NCBI RefSeq assembly: GCF_024979295.1
Contig: NZ_JANLCJ010000001.1
Location: forward strand, 496,001-560,000
Origin: Herbiconiux daphne
GTDB lineage: Bacteria > Actinomycetota > Actinomycetes > Actinomycetales > Microbacteriaceae
DNA: 64,000 nucleotides
Reading direction: 5' to 3'
Numbering within the stretch: the first letter of the stretch is position 1; the number at the start of each line of letters is the position of its first letter. Made by a program: the position numbers and the translations under genes. Shown piece after piece: positions 33,411 to 42,311 of the stretch. Below the pieces are notes generated by a model. It made no database searches, was not told the DNA's origin, and saw nothing but the letters and a program-made list of their open reading frames with translations.

Positions 33411-34427
33411 TCAGTCGATGGGGGCGGAGGGGCGGGGGGAGAGGCCGGCCAGGTCGTAGGCGGCGTCGATGGCGCGCATGTCGGTGAGGGCGGAGGCGGT
33501 GGTGGTCACGTAGGGGGCGCCGTTGCGCACCGAGTCGGCGAAGGCGCGCATCTGGTAGATGAAGCTGCTGGTGCGGCCAAGTTCCTCGACGCGGGTGCTG
33601 TCGCGCGTGAACACCATGATGCGGTCGTCGGTGTGCACGTAGCTGAGGTTCGGCTGGTGCACCGTGCCCTTCGACCCCACGACCGTGATCACGAAGTGCT
33701 GCGGCCCGATCAGGCTCATCTCGGCGGTGGCGGCTACGCCTCCGGGGAGTTCGTAGGTCAGCTCCGACCAGGCGTCGACCTCGGGATGCGTGCCGTCGAG
33801 GTGACCGGTCTTCGCCGTCGCGAGTTGCGGTGCCCCACCGAGGTCGGCGGCGAGCGTGTGGATCACGTCGATGCAGTAGACCCCCAGATCCATCAGCGAC
33901 CCACCCGCCAGCGGATACGACCAGCGGATGTCGGAGATGTCGGGCACGGGCACCGACATGACCGCGCGGATGTGCTGCACGTCGCCGATCTCACCCGACT
34001 GCACGATCTGCTGCAGCCGCCGGAACACGGGGTGGTAGCGGTAGTGCAGCCCGTCGAACACCACGAGCTCGGGATGCTCCTGCGCGGCCAGGTGCACCTG
34101 CTCCGCCTCGGCCGCGTTGCTCGCGAACGGCTTCTCGCCGAGAACATGCTTGCCGGCGGCGATCGCGGCGAGGTTCCAGGGGGTGTGCAGCCCGTTCGGC
34201 AGGGGGTTGTAGACCGCTTCGACCTCGGGGTCGGCGACGAGCGCGGCGTAGTCGTCGACCACGCGCTCGATGCCGTTCTCACGCGCGTAGACCTCAGCCC
34301 GATCGCGGTCGCGAGCGGCCACCGCCACGACCCGGGCGCCGATGTCGCGCGCGGCCGGAAACAGCGTCATGTCGTTGATGCGCGCGGCTCCCAGCACCCC
34401 GATGCGCAATGGCTCGTCGTTGGTCAT
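33411..34427 (-). CDS. Gfo/Idh/MocA family NAD(P)-dependent oxidoreductase
   Basis: A 338-residue sugar or inositol dehydrogenase-like enzyme. The N-terminal Rossmann fold shows RIGVLGAARIND, PLPNGLHTPWNLAA and the catalytic-site signature GKHVLGEKPFASN (Glu-Lys-Pro). The second domain has YHPVFRRLQQIV, GGSLMDLGVYCID with the catalytic His nearby (VIHTLA). The ATG at 34427 follows GGGAG; a start 12 residues earlier lacks one. The substrate is not evident; its position beside the amino-sugar locus may be chance. Confidence 0.88.
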   Translation of the reverse strand: MTNDEPLRIGVLGAARINDMTLFPAARDIGARVVAVAARDRDRAEVYARENGIERVVDDYAALVADPEVEAVYNPLPNGLHTPWNLAAIAAGKHVLGEKPFASNAAEAEQVHLAAQEHPELVVFDGLHYRYHPVFRRLQQIVQSGEIGDVQHIRAVMSVPVPDISDIRWSYPLAGGSLMDLGVYCIDVIHTLAADLGGAPQLATAKTGHLDGTHPEVDAWSELTYELPGGVAATAEMSLIGPQHFVITVVGSKGTVHQPNLSYVHTDDRIMVFTRDSTRVEELGRTSSFIYQMRAFADSVRNGAPYVTTTASALTDMRAIDAAYDLAGLSPRPSAPID

Positions 34428-34499
34428 GTCACTCCCTTGTGAACTCGATCTGTGAACAGTCACTTTACAGATTCAGTGCCACTGCACAAGAGGATGACG

Positions 34500-35438
34500 T
34501 CAATACGGCAGCGTCGCCGGCTGCAGCATCGACGACGAGTCGCCCACGAGCGACACGTCGCGCGGGTCGAGGCGCAGCACCTCGGTGCCGTCGGCGATCT
34601 CGGCGAGCGGCACCCAGAAGATGCTCGGGCTCCGCGTCGAACCGAAGTAGTAGACGCCGTTGGTGAGATCGGCGCCCGACTGCCACCAGGTCGGGTAGAC
34701 GCCGCCGTCGGAGTAGGGCGCGCCGTAGGGCGACACGTTCGCGATCAGCTGGAAGACGCCGGCCACCGCCTCGACCTCGTTCTCGGGTTCGGGCAGATAG
34801 TGCAGAAAATAGGATGCCCGCACGAACCGGTCGAGGCTCGAGATGTCTCCGGGCGGGGGCAGCTCGCCGCCGAACGGGCGGTATTCGGCGAGGTTCGCGA
34901 GCTGCTTGTCGAGCGACGGCGAGTTCGCCATGACCGTGTATTCCGGGCCGTGGTGCACCACGAGCCGCCCGCCGATCGGCTCGATGATCGCGGAGTCGCC
35001 CGAGGCGTCTTCAAGCGCGATGTGCACCCCCATCTCCTGGTCGCGCAGCTGCTGCGAGTGGATGCGCACGGTGTCGATGGCGGCGACGGCCTCGGCCACC
35101 GTGGCGAAGTTGTCGAGCAGGTACTGCACCCAGATCGCGTTCGAGATGACCGGGCGCTCGTCGGGCGCGGGGTATTCGACCTCGTCGAGATCGAGGTAGA
35201 GACCGTGAGCGGCGAGGCCCTTCTCGTTGAGGCCGTCGACCGTGCCGATGCCCCACATGCTCACCGAGACGCTGGAGTACCGCGAGGTCCACGCGAGCGA
35301 GCGCTCGCCGGCGTTGCCCGTGCGATCCGTGCCGCGCGGAACGAACCACAGCTCGGGCTCGTCGCTCACCGCCCAGTCCATGCAGCGGCTCACCGTCTTG
35401 GCGACGGCGTTGTCATTCCAGAAGATTCGGGTGCACAT
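34500..35438 (-). CDS. Linear amide C-N hydrolase of the choloylglycine hydrolase/penicillin V acylase family
   Basis: A 312-residue Ntn-hydrolase. Cys2 follows the initiator Met directly (MCTRIFWNDN), ready to be the N-terminal nucleophile, and RCMDW supplies the conserved Arg and Asp. Later family features include NEKGLAAHGLYLD, VMANSPSLDKQLANL and the Arg/Asn of the oxyanion region. No signal peptide is present. Substrates in the family include bile salts, penicillin V and acyl-homoserine lactones; the last is more plausible for a soil or plant bacterium, but this is inference. Confidence 0.87.
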   Translation of the reverse strand: MCTRIFWNDNAVAKTVSRCMDWAVSDEPELWFVPRGTDRTGNAGERSLAWTSRYSSVSVSMWGIGTVDGLNEKGLAAHGLYLDLDEVEYPAPDERPVISNAIWVQYLLDNFATVAEAVAAIDTVRIHSQQLRDQEMGVHIALEDASGDSAIIEPIGGRLVVHHGPEYTVMANSPSLDKQLANLAEYRPFGGELPPPGDISSLDRFVRASYFLHYLPEPENEVEAVAGVFQLIANVSPYGAPYSDGGVYPTWWQSGADLTNGVYYFGSTRSPSIFWVPLAEIADGTEVLRLDPRDVSLVGDSSSMLQPATLPY

Positions 35439-35447
35439 GCGGTCAAT

Positions 35448-36650
35448 CTACCCGTCTATCGGTGAGGAACCCGGCGTCGGCTGAGGACCAATTCCGCGAC
35501 GACGCCAAAGGACGCCCCGACCAATGTCGCCGAGACCAGGAGCCAGCCCTTGTCGCCAGAATTCCGCCTTCTGCAGCAGTCGATGATCGACATACGACAC
35601 GACTGGTCCGAACCCTTCGGTAAGCAGACCCGGATTGATGCGCCAGGTGCTCTCGCTCTCGAGGCCGCCCGTCAGGATCGCTGCGCCTGTCTCGTCGACA
35701 ACGCCCATCAGCCCACTGAAGTCGGGGATCGCGCCCAGAACGACCGTGCCGTTCAGAGCGAACGGGGTGAACGCTATCAGAGAGGTATTGCTCCCAGTCG
35801 TCGCAACCGAAGGTGCTTGGACGGCGAAATAAGGGCCTGACTGCGCAGCGTTGTCCTCGTCGACCGCGACCGTGATCCGGGCGACTGGAACAGTCCATCC
35901 AGCGTCAGCCGGATGTGTGATGAAGAGGGTCTCCAGGAACTCCAGCTGCACGACGGAGGCGCCGGATGTTGACGGGAAACCACGGTCGTCGTGTGAGGTC
36001 GGCGATTCATCCTCCAGCATGGTCGCGGTCGCGCCGGTCGAGGAGGTGAAGGCGGCCCGGACCAGAGGATCGGGTCCACCGCTGAGGTCCCGGGTGGCGA
36101 TGTCGAAGTTCGAGCCATCGGCCGACCCGCTGAACGCGAGCTGCACAATCAACGGATCCGCCTCGCAATCCGTTCCGCAGTCCACGTATCCCGTCTTCGG
36201 TGCCCGCACCTCGAGGACATATGCCTCACGGTGGGAACCCGTCAGATGCATCTCCAAGGCGAAGTCGAGCTTGAGGGATTTCCGCGTCGACGAGCTGATC
36301 TCGATTCGGCCGGCCTCGATTCCTGCCACGTCCCCCTGCTTAGCTGTGGAGAGGACGGCAGCCGGTGGAGAGGCGAGGAATCTGTCCGCTGCGACGAAGG
36401 TAGCTGCCCCGAGCGCGTTCAGGGCAGCCGCCGTTACAAGCCGGATGCGAGTAGAGGCACCCAAGGCGACCTCGGCCACGGGCGCATCATTGCTGCGCAG
36501 CCGGACCGGCTGGCGGTCGACCTTTCGCGCGCTTCGGCGATCCTTTCGGCGTCTGTGTGCCAATTCGATCTCTCCGCGGCCGGGAAATGAGGTCAGTCCG
36601 GCATGCGCTTCGAAAACGGTACCGTCCGGGAAGGAGTCCTTGACGGACAT
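35448..36650 (-). CDS. Hypothetical membrane protein with a C-terminal frameshift
   Basis: A 400-residue protein of no family I recognise. A basic N-terminal 60 residues precede a hydrophobic helix (LVTAAALNALGAATFVAADRF), followed by a long beta-rich outside domain with one close cysteine pair (YVDCGTDCEAD). After LLQKAEF, near base 35565, the frame continues as Trp/Arg/Gly-rich sequence. Shifting by one base instead gives NSGDKGWLLVSATLVG, ASFGVVAELVL, SRRRVPHR and a stop at 35456, a proper membrane helix with basic tail. So a one-base indel, real or from sequencing, has probably altered the end. Base composition is lower in GC than its neighbours, a possible sign of transfer. Confidence 0.6.
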   Translation of the reverse strand: MSVKDSFPDGTVFEAHAGLTSFPGRGEIELAHRRRKDRRSARKVDRQPVRLRSNDAPVAEVALGASTRIRLVTAAALNALGAATFVAADRFLASPPAAVLSTAKQGDVAGIEAGRIEISSSTRKSLKLDFALEMHLTGSHREAYVLEVRAPKTGYVDCGTDCEADPLIVQLAFSGSADGSNFDIATRDLSGGPDPLVRAAFTSSTGATATMLEDESPTSHDDRGFPSTSGASVVQLEFLETLFITHPADAGWTVPVARITVAVDEDNAAQSGPYFAVQAPSVATTGSNTSLIAFTPFALNGTVVLGAIPDFSGLMGVVDETGAAILTGGLESESTWRINPGLLTEGFGPVVSYVDHRLLQKAEFWRQGLAPGLGDIGRGVLWRRRGIGPQPTPGSSPIDG

Positions 36651-36716
36651 CGACTCCACTTACGTAGGGCCCTCGAGGCAATGCAGTATCGGATGGGGCC
36701 GTATGGGCGGGCGCGG

Positions 36717-37574
36717 TCAGCGGAAGATGATGGTGCGGGCGCCGTCGAGCAGCACCCGGTCTTCGGCGAACCACTTCACGGCCTGGGTGAGCGTGCGGCT
36801 CTCCTCGTCCTGCCCGATGGCCACGAGTTCGGCGGGCGTGCGGGTGTGGTCGACGCGCACCACGTTCTGCTCGATGATCGGGCCCTCGTCGAGGTCGCTG
36901 GTGACGAAGTGGGCGGTGGCGCCGATGAGCTTCACGCCCCGGGCGTGAGCCTGCTTGTAGGGGTTCGCCCCCTTGAAGCCGGGCAGGAACGAGTGGTGGA
37001 TGTTGATCAGCCGCCCGGCCAGGCGGTCGCACAGCTCGGGCGAGATGATCTGCATGTAGCGCGCGAGCACCACGAGCTCGATGTCGTGCTCGTCGACGGC
37101 GTCGATGACACGCTGCTCGAAGGCCGCTTTGGAGGCGGCATCCGTCACCGGCAGCGACTCGAAGGGCACGTCGTAGAACCCGGCCAGATCGCGCAGCGAC
37201 CCGTGGTTCGAGAGCACGAGCGGAATCTGCACCGGCAGCTGACCGGCCCGCTGCCGGAACAGCAGGTCGTTCAAGCAGTGCGCGGCGGTCGACACCAGCA
37301 CGAGCGTGCGCAGCGGGCGGCCCACGACGTCGAGCTGCCAGGTCATGCCGTAGCGCTCGACCACCGGTGCCAGAGCCGCTTCGAACTCGCCGCGCGAGGC
37401 CTCGGACTCCACCTGCAGCCGCATGAAGAAGCGGCCGGTGTCGGCCGACGAGAACTGCTGGCTCTCGGTGATGTTGCCACCGGATGCCACGACCGCACCA
37501 CTCACCGCGTGCACGATTCCCGGCAGATCGGCGCAGACGAACGTGAGCACCCAGTGATTGCGCGGCAACGCCAC
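36717..37574 (-). CDS. purU: Formyltetrahydrofolate deformylase
   Basis: Hydrolyses 10-formyl-THF to formate and THF, balancing the one-carbon pool. The 285-residue protein has an N-terminal ACT domain (HWVLTFVCADLPGIVHAVSG) and a C-terminal formyl-hydrolase domain with LARYMQIISPELCDRL, INIHHSFLPGFKGANPY (active-site Asn/His) and HFVTSDLDEGPII with the catalytic Asp. The GTG start is set by AGGAGG seven bases upstream; a longer reading adds 75 unrelated residues. It is divergent from the MFS exporter. Confidence 0.94.
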   Translation of the reverse strand: MALPRNHWVLTFVCADLPGIVHAVSGAVVASGGNITESQQFSSADTGRFFMRLQVESEASRGEFEAALAPVVERYGMTWQLDVVGRPLRTLVLVSTAAHCLNDLLFRQRAGQLPVQIPLVLSNHGSLRDLAGFYDVPFESLPVTDAASKAAFEQRVIDAVDEHDIELVVLARYMQIISPELCDRLAGRLINIHHSFLPGFKGANPYKQAHARGVKLIGATAHFVTSDLDEGPIIEQNVVRVDHTRTPAELVAIGQDEESRTLTQAVKWFAEDRVLLDGARTIIFR

Positions 37575-37588
37575 GAGCGAACCTCCTC

Positions 37589-37616
37589 TTGCCCGCGAGG
37601 GCTTCTCAGCTAGAAT
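37589..37616 (+). promoter_or_regulatory. Probable promoter for the MFS exporter
   Basis: TTGCCC and TAGAAT are separated by 16 bases, giving transcription from about 37623 and a leader of some 165 bases before the exporter. The -10 box read on the other strand is TATTCT, which could serve purU, so the two genes may share an overlapping divergent promoter. Confidence 0.5.
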
Positions 37617-37652
37617 AGTCAGTGGTCGCGCGGGTATCGTTCGGCCACGGGC

Positions 37653-37793
37653 ATGTACGAAGTCGTCACCGTCTTGCGAGTCCGCGATCTGAGGATCGAA
37701 CCCGCCACGGTGCTTCAGGTCGTCAGGACAGGCACTCGAGCCTCCTCTGTCCGCCGAATTTCGAGTTGTCTTCGAATGGTGCGCACTCTGTGA
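37653..37793 (+). CDS. Upstream leader ORF of the MFS exporter
   Basis: A 46-codon open frame (MYEVVTVLRVRDLRIEP at the start, rich in Val and Arg) lies within the exporter leader. Its TGA overlaps the GTG start of the exporter (GTGA), the same coupling seen between true genes here. No good Shine-Dalgarno sequence precedes its ATG. It could be a leader peptide that couples or attenuates exporter translation, as known for some antibiotic efflux genes. It may also be a chance frame. Confidence 0.4.
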   Translation: MYEVVTVLRVRDLRIEPATVLQVVRTGTRASSVRRISSCLRMVRTL

Positions 37794-39028
37794 CCACAAC
37801 TTTGCCGCAGACCGGATCCCAGCCGGTCGTCACGCGTTTTCCCTGGGGCGGGATGATCGTTCTCGCCACCGCCGTGTTCCTCTCGGTGACCGCCGAGATG
37901 ATCCCCACCGGCCTGCTGCCCGAGATGAGTTCGAGCCTCGGTGTCTCCGAGTCGCAGACCGGACTGCTGATCAGCTTCTTCGCGTTCGCGGTGGTGCTGA
38001 CCAGCGTGCCGCTGACCTTCCTCTTCCGCCGGGTGCCGCGGCACCGCCTGGTGATCGGCGTGCTCGTGGTCATCGCGACCTCGAGCATCGTGGGCGGTCT
38101 CGCGCCGAGCTTCGAGGTGCTCGCCGGCGCGCGCGTGCTCGGCGGGATGGCGCACGGTGTGTTCTGGGGCGTGGTCGGCGCCTACTCGGCGCACCTCGTG
38201 CCCAAGGAGCAGATCGGCCGCGCGGTGGCCATCACCACCGGCGGCGGAACGCTCGCGTTCGTGCTCGGCGTGCCGCTCGCCACCACGGTCGGCCACGCTT
38301 TCGGCTGGCGCACGCCGTTCCTCGGCATCGGCGCGCTCGCGCTGGTAGGGGCCGTCTTCATCTGGTTGCTGCTGCCGCGGGTCGACCACCGCAAGCACCT
38401 GCCGGTGTCGACGAGCACCGCCGCGATCCGGGCCCAGCGTCGCAAGGGCCCGCTCGATCCCACCATCCCGGTCGTGGCACTCATCTGCATCCTGGTGGCC
38501 GTGGTGATGATCGGCAACTACGCGTTCTACACCTACATCGCCCCGTTCCTGATCGGCGAGATGGGTGTTCCCGAGGGTCAGGTCGGGTTGCTGCTGCTCG
38601 TCTACGGCGTGGCCGGTGCCATCGGCGTGCTGACTGCGGGAGCCGCTTTCGGGCGCCGGCCGGCCACAGGGCTGCTGGTGGCGCTCGGAGTGACCGGGGC
38701 ATCCGTTCTCGCCCTCGCGCTGTTCGCCGCGAACCCCGTGATCGCCATCGCCGCGTTCTTCGTGTGGGGGGTCGCCTTCGGCGTCATCCCGACCCTGCTG
38801 CCGACGCAGCTGATGCGCGAGGCGTCGCCGGCGATCCGCGACACCTCGAGTGCGTTCTACTCCACCGCGTTCAACGCCGGCATCGGCCTGGGTGCTCTCG
38901 TCGGCGGGTTCTTCCTCGACGCACTCGGGCTCACGTCGCTGCCCTGGATCTACCTCATCGGCCTCGTTCTGGGCATCGCGCTGCTCGCCGTGACCCCGGC
39001 TCTCACTCGCCGCGCACAGCGCTCCTGA
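37790..39028 (+). CDS. MFS transporter, DHA1-type drug or metabolite exporter
   Basis: A 412-residue, 12-helix major facilitator. The first helices read VFLSVTAEMIPTGLLPEMSS and LISFFAFAVVLTSVPLTFLF; the loop 2-3 motif is FRRVPRHRLVIG, and motif C-like Gly-rich sequence is in AITTGGGTLAFVLGVPLA. It is close in pattern to the AraJ/PbuE/Cmr group that exports purines, sugars or chloramphenicol. The GTG start is chosen because helix 1 starts 25 residues later and the longer reading is Arg/His-rich. It lies between purU and glyA-folD, so a purine or one-carbon-related substrate is possible. Confidence 0.85.
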   Translation: MTTTLPQTGSQPVVTRFPWGGMIVLATAVFLSVTAEMIPTGLLPEMSSSLGVSESQTGLLISFFAFAVVLTSVPLTFLFRRVPRHRLVIGVLVVIATSSIVGGLAPSFEVLAGARVLGGMAHGVFWGVVGAYSAHLVPKEQIGRAVAITTGGGTLAFVLGVPLATTVGHAFGWRTPFLGIGALALVGAVFIWLLLPRVDHRKHLPVSTSTAAIRAQRRKGPLDPTIPVVALICILVAVVMIGNYAFYTYIAPFLIGEMGVPEGQVGLLLLVYGVAGAIGVLTAGAAFGRRPATGLLVALGVTGASVLALALFAANPVIAIAAFFVWGVAFGVIPTLLPTQLMREASPAIRDTSSAFYSTAFNAGIGLGALVGGFFLDALGLTSLPWIYLIGLVLGIALLAVTPALTRRAQRS

Positions 39029-39040
39029 GGTAAGCTGACC

Positions 39041-39142
39041 GCGTCGCAACTGGCGTTCAGATGGGGTCACCATCGGGAAGCGACGGACAGGGATTCGGCC
39101 GCGCGCCTGGGTCGATACGGATCCCGTATTCTCTAGTCCGTC
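39041..39142 (+). ncRNA. ZTP (pfl) riboswitch before glyA-folD
   Basis: The RNA would read GTCGCAACTGGCG, a hairpin GATGG/CCATC (39060-39064 with 39070-39074), GGGAAGCGAC, and after a spacer GCGCGCCTGGGT. This matches the ZTP class order: ACTGGCG, small hairpin, GGGGAGC-like, and CCGCCTGGGC-like. P1 is CGTCGC (39042-39047) with GCGACG (39080-39085). GACGGAC (39082-39088) can instead pair with GTCCGTC (39136-39142), opening P1; a small hairpin ATACGG/CCGTAT lies between. TAAGCT at 39031 can be the -10 box, starting RNA at P1. Binding ZTP or ZMP would raise glyA-folD when 10-formyl-THF is short. Confidence 0.82.
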
Positions 39143-39162
39143 ACGCCGAAAAGGAGCCCGCC

Positions 39163-40434
39163 ATGTCCGACACCTTCAATGCCCCGTTGGCTGAGGTCGA
39201 TCCCGAGATCGCCGAAGTTCTCGAGCTCGAACTGGGCCGCCAGCGCGGCACGCTCGAGATGATCGCGAGCGAGAACTTCGTGCCCCGCTCGGTGCTGCAG
39301 TCGCAGGGCTCCGTGCTCACCAACAAGTACGCCGAGGGCTATCCGGGCCGCCGCTACTACGGCGGCTGCGAGTTCGTAGACATCGCCGAGCAGCTGGCCA
39401 TCGACCGCGCGAAGTCGCTCTTCGGCGCGGCCTACGCCAACGTGCAGCCCCACTCCGGCGCCACGGCGAACGCCGCCGTGCTCTCGGCGATCGCCACCCC
39501 GGGTGACACCATCCTCGGCCTCGAGCTCTCGCACGGCGGCCACCTCACGCACGGCATGAAGCTCAACTTCTCGGGCAAGCTCTACAACGCGGTCGCCTAC
39601 GGCGTCGACCCCGAGACGTTCCTCGTCGACATGAACGTCGTGCGCGACAAGGCCCTCGAGCACAGGCCGCAGGTCATCATCGCCGGCTGGTCGGCGTACC
39701 CGCGCCAGCTCGACTTCGCGGCGTTCCGCGAGATCGCCGACGAGGTGGGAGCCAAGCTCTGGGTCGACATGGCGCACTTCGCCGGACTCGTGGCGGCAGG
39801 TCTGCATCCGTCGCCCGTGCCCTACGCCGACGTGGTGTCGTCGACCGTGCACAAGACCATCGGCGGCCCCCGGTCGGGTTTCATCGTGAGCCGCGACCTG
39901 GAGCTGGCGAAGAAGCTCAACTCCAACGTTTTCCCGGGCCAGCAGGGCGGCCCGCTCATGCACGTCATCGCCGCCAAAGCGACCGCGTTCAAGCTCGCCG
40001 CGACCGACGAGTTCAAAGACCGCCAGGTGCGCACGCTGAGCGGAGCGCGCATCCTGGCCGAGCGCCTCACGTCGGCGGACACCCGTGAGGCCGGCGTCGA
40101 CGTGCTCACCGGCGGAACCGACGTGCACCTCGTGCTCGCCGACCTGCGCACCTCGGAGCTCGACGGCCAGCAGGCCGAAGACATCCTGCACGAGGTGGGC
40201 ATCACGGTGAACCGCAACTCGGTGCCGTTCGACCCGCGCCCCCCGATGGTGACGTCGGGCCTGCGCATCGGCACGCCCGCGCTCGCCACCCGCGGCTTCG
40301 GCGACGCCGAGTTCACCGAGGTGGCCGACATCATCGCCACCGCGCTGAAGCCCGCGCCCGAGGTGGCCGAGCTGCGCGCCCGCGTGCTGACGCTCACCGA
40401 CGCGTTCCCGCTCTACCCGGGACTGGCGCAGTGA
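39163..40434 (+). CDS. glyA: Serine hydroxymethyltransferase
   Basis: A PLP enzyme converting serine and THF to glycine and 5,10-methylene-THF, the main one-carbon source. The 423-residue protein shows [14 protein letters not shown], the [15 protein letters not shown] loop, [10 protein letters not shown], and the PLP lysine in [21 protein letters not shown] lies six bases before the ATG. It is controlled by the ZTP riboswitch just upstream and overlaps folD by GTGA. Confidence 0.97.
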   Translation: MSDTFNAPLAEVDPEIAEVLELELGRQRGTLEMIASENFVPRSVLQSQGSVLTNKYAEGYPGRRYYGGCEFVDIAEQLAIDRAKSLFGAAYANVQPHSGATANAAVLSAIATPGDTILGLELSHGGHLTHGMKLNFSGKLYNAVAYGVDPETFLVDMNVVRDKALEHRPQVIIAGWSAYPRQLDFAAFREIADEVGAKLWVDMAHFAGLVAAGLHPSPVPYADVVSSTVHKTIGGPRSGFIVSRDLELAKKLNSNVFPGQQGGPLMHVIAAKATAFKLAATDEFKDRQVRTLSGARILAERLTSADTREAGVDVLTGGTDVHLVLADLRTSELDGQQAEDILHEVGITVNRNSVPFDPRPPMVTSGLRIGTPALATRGFGDAEFTEVADIIATALKPAPEVAELRARVLTLTDAFPLYPGLAQ

Positions 40435-41312
40435 CAGCCGTCACGCTCGACGGGGTCGCCACCGCCAAGGCCATCAAGGCCGAGGTGGCCGAACGCGTCG
40501 CCGCGCTGCGCGCGCGGGGTATCGTGCCCGGCCTCGGAACGCTGCTGGTGGGCTCCGACCCGGGCTCCATCTCGTACGTCGCCGGCAAGCACCGCGACTG
40601 CGCCGAGGTGGGCATCGAGTCGATCCGGGTCGACCTGCCGGATGATGCGACCGAGGCGGATGTTCGCGCCGCGATCGCCGAGCTCAACGACAATCCCGCG
40701 GTCACCGGCTACATCGTGCAGCTGCCGCTGCCGGCGGGCATCGACGAGAACGCGATGCTCGAGCTGATCGATCCTGCCAAAGACAGCGACGGGCTGCACC
40801 CCACCAACCTCGGCCGACTCGTGCTCGGGGTCGAGGGGGAGTTGCATTCGCCGCTGCCGTGCACCCCGGCCGGCATCATCGAGATGCTCACCCGCTACGG
40901 CGTGACCCTGCCCGGCAAGCACCTGGTGGTGGTCGGACGCGGTCTCACGGTCGGGCGCCCGCTGGGCCTCCTCGCCACCCGCAAGGGCGTCGACGCGACG
41001 GTCACGCTCACACACTCCCGCACGCGCGACCTCGCCGCCGAGGTGAGGCGAGCGGATGTCGTGGTCGCGGCGGTCGGCGTGCCCGCGCTCATCCAGCCCG
41101 ACTGGGTGAAGCCCGGCGCCGCCGTGCTCGACGTGGGCATCACGCGCATCGTCAACGAGGAGACCGGCAAGGCGCGCCTCGTGGGCGACGTCGACCCTCG
41201 AGTGGCCGAGGTCGCGGGCTTTCTCTCGCCCGTGCCCGGAGGCGTCGGGCCGATGACCCGCGCGATGCTGCTCAAGAACGTGGTCGACGCCGCCGAGCGT
41301 GCCGCCGGCTGA
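40431..41312 (+). CDS. folD: Methylenetetrahydrofolate dehydrogenase / methenyl-THF cyclohydrolase
   Basis: Converts methylene-THF to 10-formyl-THF with NADP. The 293-residue protein has [18 protein letters not shown] (Tyr and catalytic Lys), [24 protein letters not shown], the cofactor loop [13 protein letters not shown] and [15 protein letters not shown]. Coupled with glyA, it forms a serine-to-formyl-THF unit; PurN and PurH in this window use its product, and PurU removes excess. Confidence 0.96.
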   Translation: MTAVTLDGVATAKAIKAEVAERVAALRARGIVPGLGTLLVGSDPGSISYVAGKHRDCAEVGIESIRVDLPDDATEADVRAAIAELNDNPAVTGYIVQLPLPAGIDENAMLELIDPAKDSDGLHPTNLGRLVLGVEGELHSPLPCTPAGIIEMLTRYGVTLPGKHLVVVGRGLTVGRPLGLLATRKGVDATVTLTHSRTRDLAAEVRRADVVVAAVGVPALIQPDWVKPGAAVLDVGITRIVNEETGKARLVGDVDPRVAEVAGFLSPVPGGVGPMTRAMLLKNVVDAAERAAG

Positions 41313-41361
41313 CGCCGCGCAGACTGTCCGGCGGCAGAACCCGCATCGGTAGGCTGAAGCC

Positions 41362-42288
41362 GTGCATGCACCCACCGGCAACCAGTACCCGCTGAGACTC
41401 GAGGCCGACGGCCGCACGGTGACCGCGGTGGTCACCCAGGTGGCGGCGGGCCTTCGGGCACTCGAGGTCGACGGCGTGGCGCTCGTCGAGACGTTCCCCG
41501 AGTCATCCACGCCCCCGGGCGCCGCCGGCATCGTGCTGGTGCCGTGGCCGAACCGGGTGGCCCAGGGGGCATGGCAGCTCGACGGGGCTGCCCAGCAGCT
41601 CGACATCACCGAGCCGAAGCAGGGCAACGCCATCCACGGCCTGCTCCGCAACACGGGCTACGCGCTCGTGCTGCACGAACCGCAGCGCGTGGTGCAGGCG
41701 GCGGCCGTCTATCCGCAGCACGGCTACCCGTTCCTGCTCGAGACCGAGGTCGAGCACGCGCTCGTCGACGACGGCCTGACCGTGACTCACACCATCGTCA
41801 ACCGCTCGCAGACGGCCGCACCGGTCGCCGTCGGCGCGCATCCCTACCTCGCGCTCGGCGACGTGCCGATCGGCGACCTCGTGCTCATGGTCGACGCGTC
41901 GACCCGCTTCCTCACCGACGACCACCAGATCCCGGTCTCCGAAGAGCCCGTCGCCGGCACCGACTTCGATCTCACGCAGGGGCGCCGGGTGGGCGACGTG
42001 TCGATCGACCACGGCTTCGGGGGAGTGGTCACCACGAACGGCCGCAGCGTGCAGCGGCTCGAAGCGCCTGACGGGCGCCGGGTCGAACTGTGGGCCGACG
42101 AGAACTTCGGTTTCGTGCAGGTGTTCACGCCCACGAACTTCCAGGCGCCGGGCGGCCCCCGTCGGGCTGTGGCGATCGAACCGATGACGGCGCCCGCGAA
42201 CGCGTTGAACTCGGGCGAAGGACTGCGCTGGCTGCGCCCGGGCGAGAGCTGGCGGCTCTCGTGGGGCATCCGCTACGTCGCGAACTGA
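41362..42288 (+). CDS. Aldose 1-epimerase family protein
   Basis: A 308-residue galactose-mutarotase-like protein. VPWPNRVAQGAWQLDG, NAIHGLLRNTGY, the His in GAHPYLALGD, and FTPTNFQAPGGPRRAVAIEPMTAPANALNSG with the catalytic Glu are the family marks. TAGGCT ends six bases before the GTG start with no Shine-Dalgarno sequence, so this is a probable leaderless gene with its own promoter, separate from folD. The sugar substrate is not known. Confidence 0.9.
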   Translation: MHAPTGNQYPLRLEADGRTVTAVVTQVAAGLRALEVDGVALVETFPESSTPPGAAGIVLVPWPNRVAQGAWQLDGAAQQLDITEPKQGNAIHGLLRNTGYALVLHEPQRVVQAAAVYPQHGYPFLLETEVEHALVDDGLTVTHTIVNRSQTAAPVAVGAHPYLALGDVPIGDLVLMVDASTRFLTDDHQIPVSEEPVAGTDFDLTQGRRVGDVSIDHGFGGVVTTNGRSVQRLEAPDGRRVELWADENFGFVQVFTPTNFQAPGGPRRAVAIEPMTAPANALNSGEGLRWLRPGESWRLSWGIRYVAN

Positions 42289-42311
42289 TCACGCGGGCGC
42301 CGCCGGGTTCG

